Shown here piece by piece: positions 53,377-62,045 of a stretch of DNA of 64,000 nt (position 1 is the first letter of the stretch; every line of letters starts with the position of its first letter). This stretch comes from Sphingobium sp. AP50. GTDB lineage: Bacteria; Pseudomonadota; Alphaproteobacteria; Sphingomonadales; Sphingomonadaceae. Location: contig NZ_FNYZ01000016.1 of assembly GCF_900109095.1 (NCBI RefSeq), forward strand, positions 90,562 to 154,561. The letters are read 5' to 3'. A program made the position numbers and the translations under genes. The notes under the pieces are model-generated. The model was not told where the DNA came from, ran no database searches, and saw only the letters and a program-made list of their open reading frames with translations.

Positions 53377-54158
53377 TGTCCATTCTCCATGGGGCGCGGG
53401 GGGATCGCCATGAATGGCGACATGGCGGTGCCGATTGATGCGGCGGCGCTGCGCAACATGCTGTTGCAATCGTCCATGCTCACCCGGTTGGCCGCGCCAT
53501 CGACAAAGGGCATGGTCAGCGCCGCGCGGGCGACATCGCCGACCAGGATCGGCGCGGACAGATCGGTAATGCCGGTCAGCATCGGGCTGGGCGAAACGGC
53601 GCCGCCCGTCGCCACGGCCGCATCCAGTCTGGCAATCAGTTCGGCTTCATCGAAGGGAGCGCCGGTTGCGCGGATATCCTCCAGCATGGCGGCCCGTACA
53701 TCGGGCGACTGGAAGGCGAGGAGGATGCGACCCGAATTGGATCGGTAAAGCGGCCGACGATAGCCGACGCGCACGGCGAAGCCCGACAGGCCCGGCGCTT
53801 CGATCGCGATGATGACGACCATTTCCGCGCCGGATACGACACCCAGATGGCAACTCTGGCCGGCCTTGCGCGCCAGATCCTGCATCACCGGCAGGGCGGT
53901 GGATGCCAGGTCGCGAATGGGGGGCTGGCTCATGCCCAGCGCGAAGAGGCGGTTGGTCAGGCGATAGCCCTCTTCTGCCCGGGCGATATAGCCATGCTCT
54001 TCCAGCACTTGCAGCATGCGGAATATTTCACTGACAGACCGGCCAAGGGCGATGGATATGTCAGACATGATAAGCGGCTCACTCGCGGCGGCGAGAAGCT
54101 CCAATATTTCCAGGCCCTTCGTCAGCGCCGGGGCTTGATAGCGCGTCTTCCCGGTCAT
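53373..54158 (-). CDS. IclR-family transcriptional regulator
   Basis: 261 aa. N-terminal winged helix-turn-helix (LTKGLEILELLAAASEPLIM, then MSDISIALGRSVSEIFRMLQ) and a C-terminal IclR effector domain with SGFAVRVGYRRPLYRSNSGR. First gene of the leftward glycosidase operon and translationally coupled to the hydrolase. IclR proteins of this type usually sense a sugar acid or ketodeoxy intermediate, here perhaps L-fuconate or 2-keto-3-deoxy-L-fuconate (inference). Nested inverted repeats between it and the receptor gene are candidate operators. Confidence 0.88.
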   Translation of the reverse strand: MTGKTRYQAPALTKGLEILELLAAASEPLIMSDISIALGRSVSEIFRMLQVLEEHGYIARAEEGYRLTNRLFALGMSQPPIRDLASTALPVMQDLARKAGQSCHLGVVSGAEMVVIIAIEAPGLSGFAVRVGYRRPLYRSNSGRILLAFQSPDVRAAMLEDIRATGAPFDEAELIARLDAAVATGGAVSPSPMLTGITDLSAPILVGDVARAALTMPFVDGAANRVSMDDCNSMLRSAAASIGTAMSPFMAIPPRPMENGQ

Positions 54159-54229
54159 TTTCCTCCCCCGAATTTATGGGCCCTTGGCTGTCGCAATCGA
54201 CTGCATGGACAGCGCTTCCTAAGCGTAAT

Positions 54230-54273
54230 CCACATGTGAAATCAATTTTTATATTTCATAATCGAAAATGTGG
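54230..54273. promoter_or_regulatory. Nested inverted repeats, candidate IclR operator
   Basis: Outer pair CCACAT (54230-54235) and ATGTGG (54268-54273); inner pair TGAAAT (54237-54242), N10, ATTTCA (54253-54258). The block is AT-rich against its GC-rich surroundings and lies 72 nt from the IclR start and 131 nt from the receptor start, the right place to control both divergent operons. Confidence 0.5.
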
Positions 54274-54403
54274 GAGTAATAGGACCGCGTCTTGGTACCG
54301 CTCCCAAACGCGGCTCAGGACATGAAAGGGAAATATTTCGGCCAGTTTGCGGCCGCGAATCGATTGAGCGCTCCGATCGGGAGCCAGGGAGAGGAAGGGT
54401 TTC

Positions 54404-57169
54404 ATGACCAAGATGATTTACACGCCGCGTCGCGCCGTGCTGCTGGCCGGCATTTCGATCGCCAGCCTGACGCTGGGCGTCAGCGCCCATGCGCAGGATG
54501 CGACCTCCCCTGATCAGGCCACGGCCGCAGTCGAAGATGGCGACATCGTCGTCACCGGCGTCCGCGCCAGCCTGTCCAGCGCGCAGTCGATCAAGCGCAA
54601 CAGCGACGTGATCGTCGACTCCATCGTCGCGGAAGACATCGGCAAGCTGCCCGACCGCAACGTCGCCGAAGCCCTGCAACGCATCACCGGCATCCAGATT
54701 CAGCGCAGCTTTGGCGAAGGCTCCTCCGTCGCCATTCGCGGCCTCAGCCAGGTCCGTACCGAAATCAACGGCCGCGACGTCTTCACCGCCAATGGCGGCC
54801 GCAATCTGAGCCTGGAGGATGTGCCCTCCGAACTGCTCGCCGGCGTGGACGTGTATAAGAACCCGTCGGCCGACCTGATCGAAGGCGGCATTGGCGGCCT
54901 GATCAACCTGCGCACCCGCAAGCCGTTCGACTTTGACGGGTTCAAGGCATCGGCCAGCGTGTCGAACAACTATTATGACCTGTATGGCAAGTCGCAGCCG
55001 CAGGCGAACCTGCTGCTGTCGGATCGCTGGAACACGGGCATCGGTGAAATCGGCGTCATGGTCGACGTCGGCTATCAGAAGACCTCCTTCCGTCAGGACC
55101 AGGTTTCGAGCCAGCCCTTCTATCTGCTCGATCCCAGCGATGAAGCGGACGCCGCCGTTCTCAGCGGCCTTGGTCGCACCGGCCAGACGACCTATCTCGC
55201 GCATGGCGTGGGCATCGGTCAGTATCTGGGCGATCGCCGCCGCTTGGGCATCGACGCCGCCGTTCAGTGGCGGCCCAGCGACACGCTGGAACTGACTGCG
55301 GAATATGTCCGTTCGGATTATAAGTTCCGTTACGGTGACTACAGCTTCTTCGCCTATACCGGCGACAATGACATCACCCCCGATTATTCGGCGCCCTTCA
55401 CCTATGACGAAGACGGCAATTTCCGCAGCGGTACCTTCGTCAATGTGCCGATCAATTCGAACACCAGCCTGGAAACGCGCCATTCGGTGACGAGTGATTA
55501 TTCGTTCAACGCCAAGTGGAAGCCGACCGATCGCCTGTCCTTCACGGGCGACTTCCAGTATATCAAGGGTGTTACCGACGGCCAGCGCTCGATCGTGATC
55601 CTCTCCTCCACGGCCGAGCGTCTGTATCAGGAAGTCGGCAATGGCGTGCCGACGATGATCATCACGCCTGACAATGATGCCAGCAACGGCAATGGTCTGG
55701 TTACCGACCCTGCCAATTATGCATCGGGTGCAGGCTATCTCGACCATATCGAACATTCGGTCGGCACCGAATATGCCGGTCGTCTGGACGCGGAATATAA
55801 GTTCGACGACAGCTTCCTGCGGTCGATCAAGGTGGGCGCGCGCTACACGGATCGTTCGGCCGTCACCGACAGCAGCACCTACGCCTATTATGGCCTGAGC
55901 ACGCTGCCAGCGAGCCTGCTGGAAGTGCATAGCTTCAGTGACCTGTATCGCGGCGCTGCGAATGTGCCTGCTGGCGCGGTCTTCTTCGATCGCGGCACAG
56001 TGCTGGATTATGATGCGACCCGTGCGGCGCTGGCGCCCTATACCGCCAATTCCGCTGCCCTGCTGCAAGGCGTGGGCTATCAGCCCAGCGATCGCAACAC
56101 GCAGAGCGAAAAGACCTATACCGCCTATGCGCTGGCCAAGTTCGGGTCCGACGGTTTCGTCGTGCCGTTCGAAGGCAATATCGGCGTTCGCGTGGTGAAG
56201 ACGAAGGTCGGCACTTCGGGCTTCCAGGGCTATTCGGAAGAGATCACTGACGACAATGGCCTGCCAACCAATGGTCCGATCAATTATCAGGCGATCAGTG
56301 TCAATTCGAGCTATACCAAGGCGCTGCCCAGCCTGAACCTGAACTTCCACCTGACCGACCGGCTGCAATTGCGTCTGGCGGCATCAGAAGCACTCAGCCG
56401 TCCGGACTTCACCCAGCTCAATCCGAACATCATCATCTATGAGCTGAACCCGACCGGTGCGCAGCGTACCGCTTCGTCGGGCAACCCCTATCTGAAGCCG
56501 CTGACGGCCAAGCAGCTTGATGCCAGCCTGGAATATTATTTCTCGCGCACATCGTCGGTCTATGCGGCGGCCTTCTACAAGAAGGTTGACGGCTTCATCG
56601 CCAATGTGACCACGCCGGAAACCTATACCTTCGGCGATAATAGCTACACCTATCAGGTGTCGCGTCCGGTGAATGGCGACAATGGCAAGATCAAGGGCTT
56701 CGAAGTCGGCGGCAACACCTTCTTCGACTTCCTGCCGGGTCTGTGGTCGGGCTTTGGCGTGCAGGCCAACTTCACTTATGTCGACAGCAAGGCACCCAGC
56801 CCCGGCGCGACGGACAATGAAGGCAACCAGTTGTTCGTGCCGCTGGAGCAGCTGTCCAAATACAGCTACAACCTGATCGGTTTCTACGACAAGGGTCCGT
56901 TATCGGCGCGTGTCGCCTATAACTGGCGTAGCAAATATGTCGTAACCACCAGCGGCAATGGCAGCGGCAACCTGCCGATCTTCAACGCGGCCCGTGGCCA
57001 GGTGGATGCATCGCTGACCTATACCGTCAACGATCATTTCGGCCTGACCGTGGATGGCGTGAACCTGACCAATACCGAGAACAAGACCTATTATGGCATT
57101 GCCAGCCGTCCGCAGTCTTCGGTGGTCAACGACCGTCGCGTCAGCATTACCGCTCGCATCACCTATTGA
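54404..57169 (+). CDS. TonB-dependent receptor, carbohydrate type (Caulobacter/Xanthomonas-like)
   Basis: Outer-membrane importer, 921 aa. Signal peptide ends SAHAQ; TonB box DIVVTGVR at about residue 46; plug with VAEDIGKLPDRNVAEALQRI and EDVPSELLAGVDVYK; barrel ending with the aromatic ITARITY. The plug wording is that of the large TonB-Xanth-Caul group, often found in polysaccharide loci without SusD. Divergent from the IclR operon and followed by a fucose permease, so oligosaccharide uptake is inferred. GAGAGGAAGG precedes the start. Confidence 0.88.
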   Translation: MTKMIYTPRRAVLLAGISIASLTLGVSAHAQDATSPDQATAAVEDGDIVVTGVRASLSSAQSIKRNSDVIVDSIVAEDIGKLPDRNVAEALQRITGIQIQRSFGEGSSVAIRGLSQVRTEINGRDVFTANGGRNLSLEDVPSELLAGVDVYKNPSADLIEGGIGGLINLRTRKPFDFDGFKASASVSNNYYDLYGKSQPQANLLLSDRWNTGIGEIGVMVDVGYQKTSFRQDQVSSQPFYLLDPSDEADAAVLSGLGRTGQTTYLAHGVGIGQYLGDRRRLGIDAAVQWRPSDTLELTAEYVRSDYKFRYGDYSFFAYTGDNDITPDYSAPFTYDEDGNFRSGTFVNVPINSNTSLETRHSVTSDYSFNAKWKPTDRLSFTGDFQYIKGVTDGQRSIVILSSTAERLYQEVGNGVPTMIITPDNDASNGNGLVTDPANYASGAGYLDHIEHSVGTEYAGRLDAEYKFDDSFLRSIKVGARYTDRSAVTDSSTYAYYGLSTLPASLLEVHSFSDLYRGAANVPAGAVFFDRGTVLDYDATRAALAPYTANSAALLQGVGYQPSDRNTQSEKTYTAYALAKFGSDGFVVPFEGNIGVRVVKTKVGTSGFQGYSEEITDDNGLPTNGPINYQAISVNSSYTKALPSLNLNFHLTDRLQLRLAASEALSRPDFTQLNPNIIIYELNPTGAQRTASSGNPYLKPLTAKQLDASLEYYFSRTSSVYAAAFYKKVDGFIANVTTPETYTFGDNSYTYQVSRPVNGDNGKIKGFEVGGNTFFDFLPGLWSGFGVQANFTYVDSKAPSPGATDNEGNQLFVPLEQLSKYSYNLIGFYDKGPLSARVAYNWRSKYVVTTSGNGSGNLPIFNAARGQVDASLTYTVNDHFGLTVDGVNLTNTENKTYYGIASRPQSSVVNDRRVSITARITY

Positions 57170-57203
57170 TGCATGGTGCGGGCGTTCATAGCGTCCCTCC
57201 CCT

Positions 57204-57235
57204 GGCAGACCGGACCCATAAAGGGCCGGTCTGCC
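57204..57235 (+). terminator. Hairpin between receptor and fucP genes
   Basis: GGCAGACCGG (57204-57213) pairs perfectly with CCGGTCTGCC (57226-57235), followed by TTCTT. Probably reduces read-through from the highly expressed receptor gene into the catabolic genes. Confidence 0.65.
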
Positions 57236-57262
57236 TTCTTGGGTAGAAGAGAGGAGAGCCTG

Positions 57263-58501
57263 ATGCACATGCCTGGAGCCAGCGTCGAACGGAGCGACCA
57301 CGAACGGAGCAGCCGCGCGGCGATGGTCCTGACTACGGGGCTGTTTTTCCTGTGGGGCATGGCGAATAATCTGAATGACGTGCTGATCGCGCATTTTCGG
57401 CACGTCTTTTCCCTGACGGATTTTCAGTCGGGGCTGGTCCAGTCGGCCTTTTATCTGGGCTATTTCTGCTTCGCCATTCCCGCCGCCCTGGTGGCGGAAC
57501 GGCTGGGTTACAAGGCGACGGTGATCCTGGGCCTGCTGCTGTTCGGCGGCGGTGCCTTGCTGTTTCTGCCGGCCTCAAGCCAGCTCAGCTATGGCTTCTT
57601 TCTTTTTGCGCTGTTCGTGATTGCCAGTGGCCTCGCCTTTCTGGAGACGGCAGCCAATCCGATGGTCGCGGTGATGGGCGCGGCGGACAGGTCCGCGCAG
57701 CGGCTCAATCTGGCGCAGGCCTTCAACCCGCTGGGGTCGATCGCAGGCGTGGCGCTGGGCGCGACGCTGATCCTGTCCGACGCGCCACAGCAAGGCGCGG
57801 CCGGGGCGGCGGCGGTACGCTTGCCCTATCTTGCCATCGCGATCGTCGTGCTGGGCTGGGCGGCGGCGCTGGCCTTCACCCGTTTCCCGCGCGCCGCCAC
57901 GCAGGGCGAGCCCCATGGCGGCCCGGCGCTGGCGGGCTATGGCGCGCTGCTGCGTCGACCCCGCTATCTGGCCGGGGTGGTCGCGCAATTTTTCTATGTC
58001 GGTGCGCAGGTCGGCATCTGGAGCTATCTGATCCGCTATGCCGAACAGGTGATGCCGGGCATCGGCGCGCAGAAGGCGGCCTGGCTGCTGACCCTGTCGC
58101 TGGCGCTGTTCATGGTCGGCCGTTTCGTTGGCGCCGCGCTGCTGGCGAAGGTCGAGGGCGCGCGGCTGATGGCTTTGTTTGCCGGGATCAATATCGCCCT
58201 GTCTCTGCTGGCGGTCGCTGGCGGGCTTGTCGGCCTTGTGGCGCTGGTCGCCACCAGCTTCTTCATGTCGATCATGTACCCCACCATCTTCGCGTTGTCG
58301 TTGCGTGACCTTGGCCCGCTGACCAAGGCGGGGGCATCGATGATCGTCATGGCCATTATCGGCGGCGCCGTGCTGACCATGGCGATGGGCCTGCTGTCCG
58401 ACATCAGCGGCACGATCCGCATGGCGATGCTGGTGCCCGCTTTCTGTTTCGCCGTCGTCGCCCTCCATGCCCGCACCGCGTGCCGGGAAGGAACCGCATG
58501 A
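57263..58501 (+). CDS. fucP: L-fucose:H+ symporter, FucP family MFS permease
   Basis: 412 aa inner-membrane permease from ATG 57263 (GAGGAGAG 4 nt upstream). Twelve helices; diagnostic FucP-type signatures FFLWGMANNLNDVLIAHF, SAFYLGYFCFAIPAA and FLETAANPMV followed by RLNLAQAFNPLGSI. In this family specificity covers L-fucose and some other sugars; the alpha-fucosidase and the downstream dehydrogenase genes favour L-fucose. Overlaps the next gene by 4 nt. Confidence 0.9.
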   Translation: MHMPGASVERSDHERSSRAAMVLTTGLFFLWGMANNLNDVLIAHFRHVFSLTDFQSGLVQSAFYLGYFCFAIPAALVAERLGYKATVILGLLLFGGGALLFLPASSQLSYGFFLFALFVIASGLAFLETAANPMVAVMGAADRSAQRLNLAQAFNPLGSIAGVALGATLILSDAPQQGAAGAAAVRLPYLAIAIVVLGWAAALAFTRFPRAATQGEPHGGPALAGYGALLRRPRYLAGVVAQFFYVGAQVGIWSYLIRYAEQVMPGIGAQKAAWLLTLSLALFMVGRFVGAALLAKVEGARLMALFAGINIALSLLAVAGGLVGLVALVATSFFMSIMYPTIFALSLRDLGPLTKAGASMIVMAIIGGAVLTMAMGLLSDISGTIRMAMLVPAFCFAVVALHARTACREGTA

Positions 58502-59763
58502 TCCCCTTTCCGACCCTTGGCATGGGCACCGCGCCCATCGGCAATCTCTATCGCGTGGTGAGTGATACGGAGGCGCGCGCCACGCTGGACGCCGCCTGGG
58601 ACGTGGGCATTCGCTATTATGACAGCGCGCCGCATTATGGCTTTGGCCTCGCCGAACGGCGGCTCGGCGCGATGCTGGCGGAGCGTGATCCGGCGGGCGA
58701 GGCTGTGGTGTCGACCAAGGTCGGGCGCCTGCTGGTGCCCACCGATGCGCAGGGCGAACGGCATGGCTTTGTCGATGCCGATCCGTTCGAGCCGGTGTTC
58801 GACTATGGCTATGATGCGATATTGCACGCTTTCGACGGCAGCCGGGCGCGGCTGGGGCGGGACCGGATCGACCTGTTGCTGGCGCATGATCTGGGTCGGG
58901 TGACGCATGGCGAGGCGCATGCCGATCATCTGCGCGCCTTTCTGAACGGCGGCTACCGGGCGATGCGCGATTTGCGCGATGCGGGGGCGGTCGGCGCGAT
59001 CGGCATCGGCGTGAATGAAGTCGCGATCTGCGACGAACTGCTCGACCATGTGGAACTGGACATGATCCTGCTCGCCGGCCGCTACACGTTGCTGGACCGC
59101 AGCGCGGAACGGCTGCTGGCGCGTTGCGCGGAATTGGGCGTGCGGGTGATCGTCGGCGGCCCCTATAATAGCGGCATATTGGCCCGCGACCTCAAAGGCC
59201 CGCTGCATTTCGACTATGCCGTACCCAGCGCGGAGATATTGGGCAAGGCGCAGCGCCTGTCCGACACCTGCGGCCAATATGATGTCCCGCTGCCTGTCGC
59301 GGCACTGCAATTCCCGTTGCGCCATCCGGCGGTCGTCAGCGTCATCCCCGGTCTGGTCGGTGCCGATCAGGTGGCGGACACGATGGCGCGGATGGCCGTC
59401 CCGCTGCCCGATGCGCTCTGGCCCGCGCTCGACGCTTCCTTGAAAGAAAATGCGATGCTTCAGGATGATGCGCGGCTGATCCTGCTGCATCCCAATGACA
59501 ATGTCCTCATCTGCGTCCGCGCGATTGAGGCTGGCGATATCCTGCCATCTTCGGGGGGCACTATCCCGGCGCGCGAAGGGATCGCTATCGGGCACAAGGT
59601 CGCCCGCACGGCGCTGTGCGCCGGGGACAAGATCATCAAATATGGCGCGCCGATCGGATCGATGACCGCCGACGCCGCTACCGGCGAATGGGTCCATATG
59701 CACAATATGAAGAGCGACTATATCAGCAGCCACACCCGCACAGCACTGGAGCAGGGGGCATGA
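58498..59763 (+). CDS. Fusion: aldo/keto reductase (L-fucose dehydrogenase-like) + UxaA N-terminal SAF domain
   Basis: 421 aa with two unrelated domains in one frame. Residues 1-319: aldo/keto reductase of the L-fucose/D-threo-aldose 1-dehydrogenase group (TLGMGTAPIGNLYR, YDSAPHYGFGLAERRLG with Asp42/Tyr47, LLAHDLGR, GVGVNE-like GIGVNEVAICDELL, IPGLVGADQV). It would oxidise L-fucose to the lactone. Residues 320-421: SAF domain of altronate dehydratase small subunits (LHPNDNVLICVRAIEAGD, IGHKVARTALCAGDKIIKYG, PIGSM, VHMHN). No stop or frame change is seen at the join; an internal ATG at 59455 sits exactly at the domain border and might allow separate translation. Overlaps fucP and the UxaA large-subunit gene by 4 nt. 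Confidence 0.85.
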   Translation: MIPFPTLGMGTAPIGNLYRVVSDTEARATLDAAWDVGIRYYDSAPHYGFGLAERRLGAMLAERDPAGEAVVSTKVGRLLVPTDAQGERHGFVDADPFEPVFDYGYDAILHAFDGSRARLGRDRIDLLLAHDLGRVTHGEAHADHLRAFLNGGYRAMRDLRDAGAVGAIGIGVNEVAICDELLDHVELDMILLAGRYTLLDRSAERLLARCAELGVRVIVGGPYNSGILARDLKGPLHFDYAVPSAEILGKAQRLSDTCGQYDVPLPVAALQFPLRHPAVVSVIPGLVGADQVADTMARMAVPLPDALWPALDASLKENAMLQDDARLILLHPNDNVLICVRAIEAGDILPSSGGTIPAREGIAIGHKVARTALCAGDKIIKYGAPIGSMTADAATGEWVHMHNMKSDYISSHTRTALEQGA

Positions 59764-60962
59764 TCCGCGCCTGGCAGAGACAGGATGGGCGCAAGGGCAT
59801 CCGCAATGTCGTGGCGGTCGCCTATCTGGTGGAATGCGCCCATCATGTCGCGCGGCGGATCGTGGACAAGGCGGATGATCCCGATGTCCAGTTGATCGGC
59901 TTTCCCGGCTGCTATCCCAACGCCTATGCGGCCAAGGTGATGGAGGCGATCGCCACCCATCCCAATGTCGGCGGGCTGGTGATCGTGTCGCTGGGCTGCG
60001 AGAGCTTCAACCGCGAGCGCCTGCTGGCGATGACGCGGGCGAGCGGGCGGCCGGCCGAACTGCTGGTGATCCAGGAGGTGGGTGGCACGGCGGCGACGAT
60101 CGCGGCGGGGCTGGAGGCGGTGGCGCGCGTGCGCGCCGCCATCGCCGATGTGCCGCGCGTCGACATGGGTGTCGAGGAACTGGTCGTCGGCACCATCTGC
60201 GGCGGGTCGGACGGAACCAGCGGCATCACCGCCAATCCGGCGGTGGGGCGCGCGTTCGACCGGCTGGTCGCGGACGGCGCGGCCTGCATTTTCGAGGAGA
60301 CAGGCGAACTGGTCGGCTGCGAAACGATCATGGCCGATCGCGCCCGCACGCCCGAACTGGCGGTCGCGATCGAGGAGTGCGTGCAGAAGGCGGAGCGCTA
60401 TTACACCATCATGGGCTTTGGCAGCTTCGCGCCGGGCAATGCGGAAGGCGGGCTGACGACGCAGGAGGAAAAGTCGATGGGGGCTTATTCCAAATCCGGC
60501 TCCTCGACCATCGACGGCATATTGAAGCCGGGCGATGTGCCACCGACGGGTGGCCTCTATCTGCTGGATGTCGTGCCCGATGGCGAGCCGCGCTTCGGCT
60601 TCCCCAACATCTCCGACAATGCCGAGATCGTCGAACTGATCGCGTGCGGCGCGCATCTGACGTTGTTCACCACCGGGCGCGGATCGGTGGTGGGATCGGC
60701 CATTTCGCCAGTCATCAAGATCTGCGCCAATCCCGACACCGGCCGCCGTCTGGCCGCCGACATGGACGTCAATGCCGGCCGCATCCTGGAAGGCGAAGCG
60801 ACGCTGGAACAGGTCGGCACGGAGATATACGACAAGGTGCTCGCCATCGCGGCGGGGACACGCAGCATTTCAGAATCCCTTGGCCATCAGGAGTTTATTT
60901 TGACCTACAAGGCTTTCGATCCCATCGGCCCCGAATGTCTCCCGACGAGTGTCCGCGCATGA
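59760..60962 (+). CDS. UxaA-family dehydratase, large (C-terminal) subunit
   Basis: 400 aa from ATG 59760, overlapping the fusion gene by 4 nt. It matches the C-terminal domain of altronate/galactarate-type dehydratases: RNVVAVAYLVECAHHVA, GFPGCYPN, VSLGCESFN, GTICGGSDGTSGITANPA, FEETGELVGCE, TTQEEKSMGAYSKSGSS and VVGSAISPVIKICANPD. Works with the SAF domain encoded just upstream. In an L-fucose pathway it would be the L-fuconate dehydratase, replacing the usual enolase-superfamily enzyme; altronate or another aldonate are alternatives. Family call firm, substrate inferred. Confidence 0.85.
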   Translation: MIRAWQRQDGRKGIRNVVAVAYLVECAHHVARRIVDKADDPDVQLIGFPGCYPNAYAAKVMEAIATHPNVGGLVIVSLGCESFNRERLLAMTRASGRPAELLVIQEVGGTAATIAAGLEAVARVRAAIADVPRVDMGVEELVVGTICGGSDGTSGITANPAVGRAFDRLVADGAACIFEETGELVGCETIMADRARTPELAVAIEECVQKAERYYTIMGFGSFAPGNAEGGLTTQEEKSMGAYSKSGSSTIDGILKPGDVPPTGGLYLLDVVPDGEPRFGFPNISDNAEIVELIACGAHLTLFTTGRGSVVGSAISPVIKICANPDTGRRLAADMDVNAGRILEGEATLEQVGTEIYDKVLAIAAGTRSISESLGHQEFILTYKAFDPIGPECLPTSVRA

Positions 60963-61690
60963 GCGGCCGTCTGGAAGGCAAAGTCGCGCTGATCACGGCG
61001 GCGGCGCGCGGCATCGGCCGGGCAAGCGCACAGCGTTTCGTGGCGGAGGGCGCGCGGGTGATCGCGACCGACCGGGATTTCGATGCGCTGGAAGGTTTGG
61101 ACGGCTGCGAATTGCGTGCGCTCGACGCGACCGATGGCGCAGCGGTGCGGGCGTTGGCGGCGGAAGTCGGCCCGGTCGACATTCTCGCCAATATCGCGGG
61201 CGTGGTGCATGCCGGTACTATCCTGGAATGCAGCCAAGAGGATTGGGATTTCGCCCTCTCGCTCAACATGACCGCCATGTATCACACGATCCGCGCCTTC
61301 CTGCCCGCCATGGTGGAAAAGGGCGCCGGGTCGATCGTCAACATGTCCTCGATCGCCAGTTCGGTGAAGGGCATCCCCAATCGCTTCGCCTATGGCGCGA
61401 GCAAGGCGGGCGTCATCGGCCTGACCAAGGCGGTGGCCGCCGATTTCGTGGGGCAGGGGGTGCGCTGCAACTGCATCTGCCCCGGCACGATCGACACGCC
61501 CTCGCTGCAACAGCGCCTGCATGACACCGGCGATTATGAAGCGGCGCAGGCCGCCTTCGTCGCGCGTCAGCCCATGGGTCGGCTCGGCCGGGCGGAGGAG
61601 ATTGCCAATCTCGTCCTCTATCTCGCCAGTGACGAGGCTGCCTTCACTACCGGCGCGGTCCATGTGATCGACGGCGGCTGGGTCAATTGA
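60959..61690 (+). CDS. SDR dehydrogenase, probably 2-keto-3-deoxy-L-fuconate dehydrogenase
   Basis: 243 aa classical SDR from ATG 60959 (4-nt overlap with the UxaA gene). NAD-binding TAAARGIG, acidic residue in ATDRDFDALE suggesting NAD+, NIAGVVHAG, catalytic Ser in NMSSIASSVKG, YGASK, and CNCICPGTIDTPSL. This last motif and the length resemble the dehydrogenases that act on 2-keto-3-deoxy-sugar acids and related ketones. Context supports 2-keto-3-deoxy-L-fuconate 4-dehydrogenase. Confidence 0.83.
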   Translation: MSGRLEGKVALITAAARGIGRASAQRFVAEGARVIATDRDFDALEGLDGCELRALDATDGAAVRALAAEVGPVDILANIAGVVHAGTILECSQEDWDFALSLNMTAMYHTIRAFLPAMVEKGAGSIVNMSSIASSVKGIPNRFAYGASKAGVIGLTKAVAADFVGQGVRCNCICPGTIDTPSLQQRLHDTGDYEAAQAAFVARQPMGRLGRAEEIANLVLYLASDEAAFTTGAVHVIDGGWVN

Positions 61691-62034
61691 TGCGGCATGT
61701 CCTGCTGATCGATCTGGCCGACGATGCGGAGGCCATCGCCCATTATGAGGCGTGGCACGCATCGGGGGTGCTGCCACCGGCGATCGGCGCCAGTATCCGC
61801 AACGCCGATGTGACGGCGATGGATATCTATCGCAGCGGCAATCGCCTCGTCATGCTGATGGAAACCGGCCCCGCTTTCGATCCTGCGGTCAAGGCGGCGG
61901 CGGATGCGGCCGATCCGGCAGTACAAGCCTGGGAAGCGCAGATGGACGGTGTCCAGCGCCCGCTGCCCTGGGCCGTGCCCGGCGCCAAATGGACCGAAGC
62001 GACCCGCATCTTCTCCCTCGACGAACAGCCCTGA
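61690..62034 (+). CDS. L-rhamnose/L-fucose mutarotase (RhaM/YiiL-like family)
   Basis: 114 aa from ATG 61690, sharing one base with the SDR stop. Ferredoxin-like small protein: HYEAWHASGVLPPAIGA near the start, the IYRSGNRLVMLMET strand pair, and the conserved late QRPLPWAVPGAKWTEATRIF. Interconverts sugar anomers, providing the form used by the dehydrogenase. L-fucose is inferred from context; the family is usually named for L-rhamnose. Confidence 0.85.
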   Translation: MRHVLLIDLADDAEAIAHYEAWHASGVLPPAIGASIRNADVTAMDIYRSGNRLVMLMETGPAFDPAVKAAADAADPAVQAWEAQMDGVQRPLPWAVPGAKWTEATRIFSLDEQP

Positions 62035-62045
62035 AAGGCCCTTTC

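Noticed and set aside
54242..56368. 708-codon open frame on the minus strand opposite the TonB receptor
   Set aside because: Shadow frame of repeated beta-strand codons; it would also run through the divergent promoter region.
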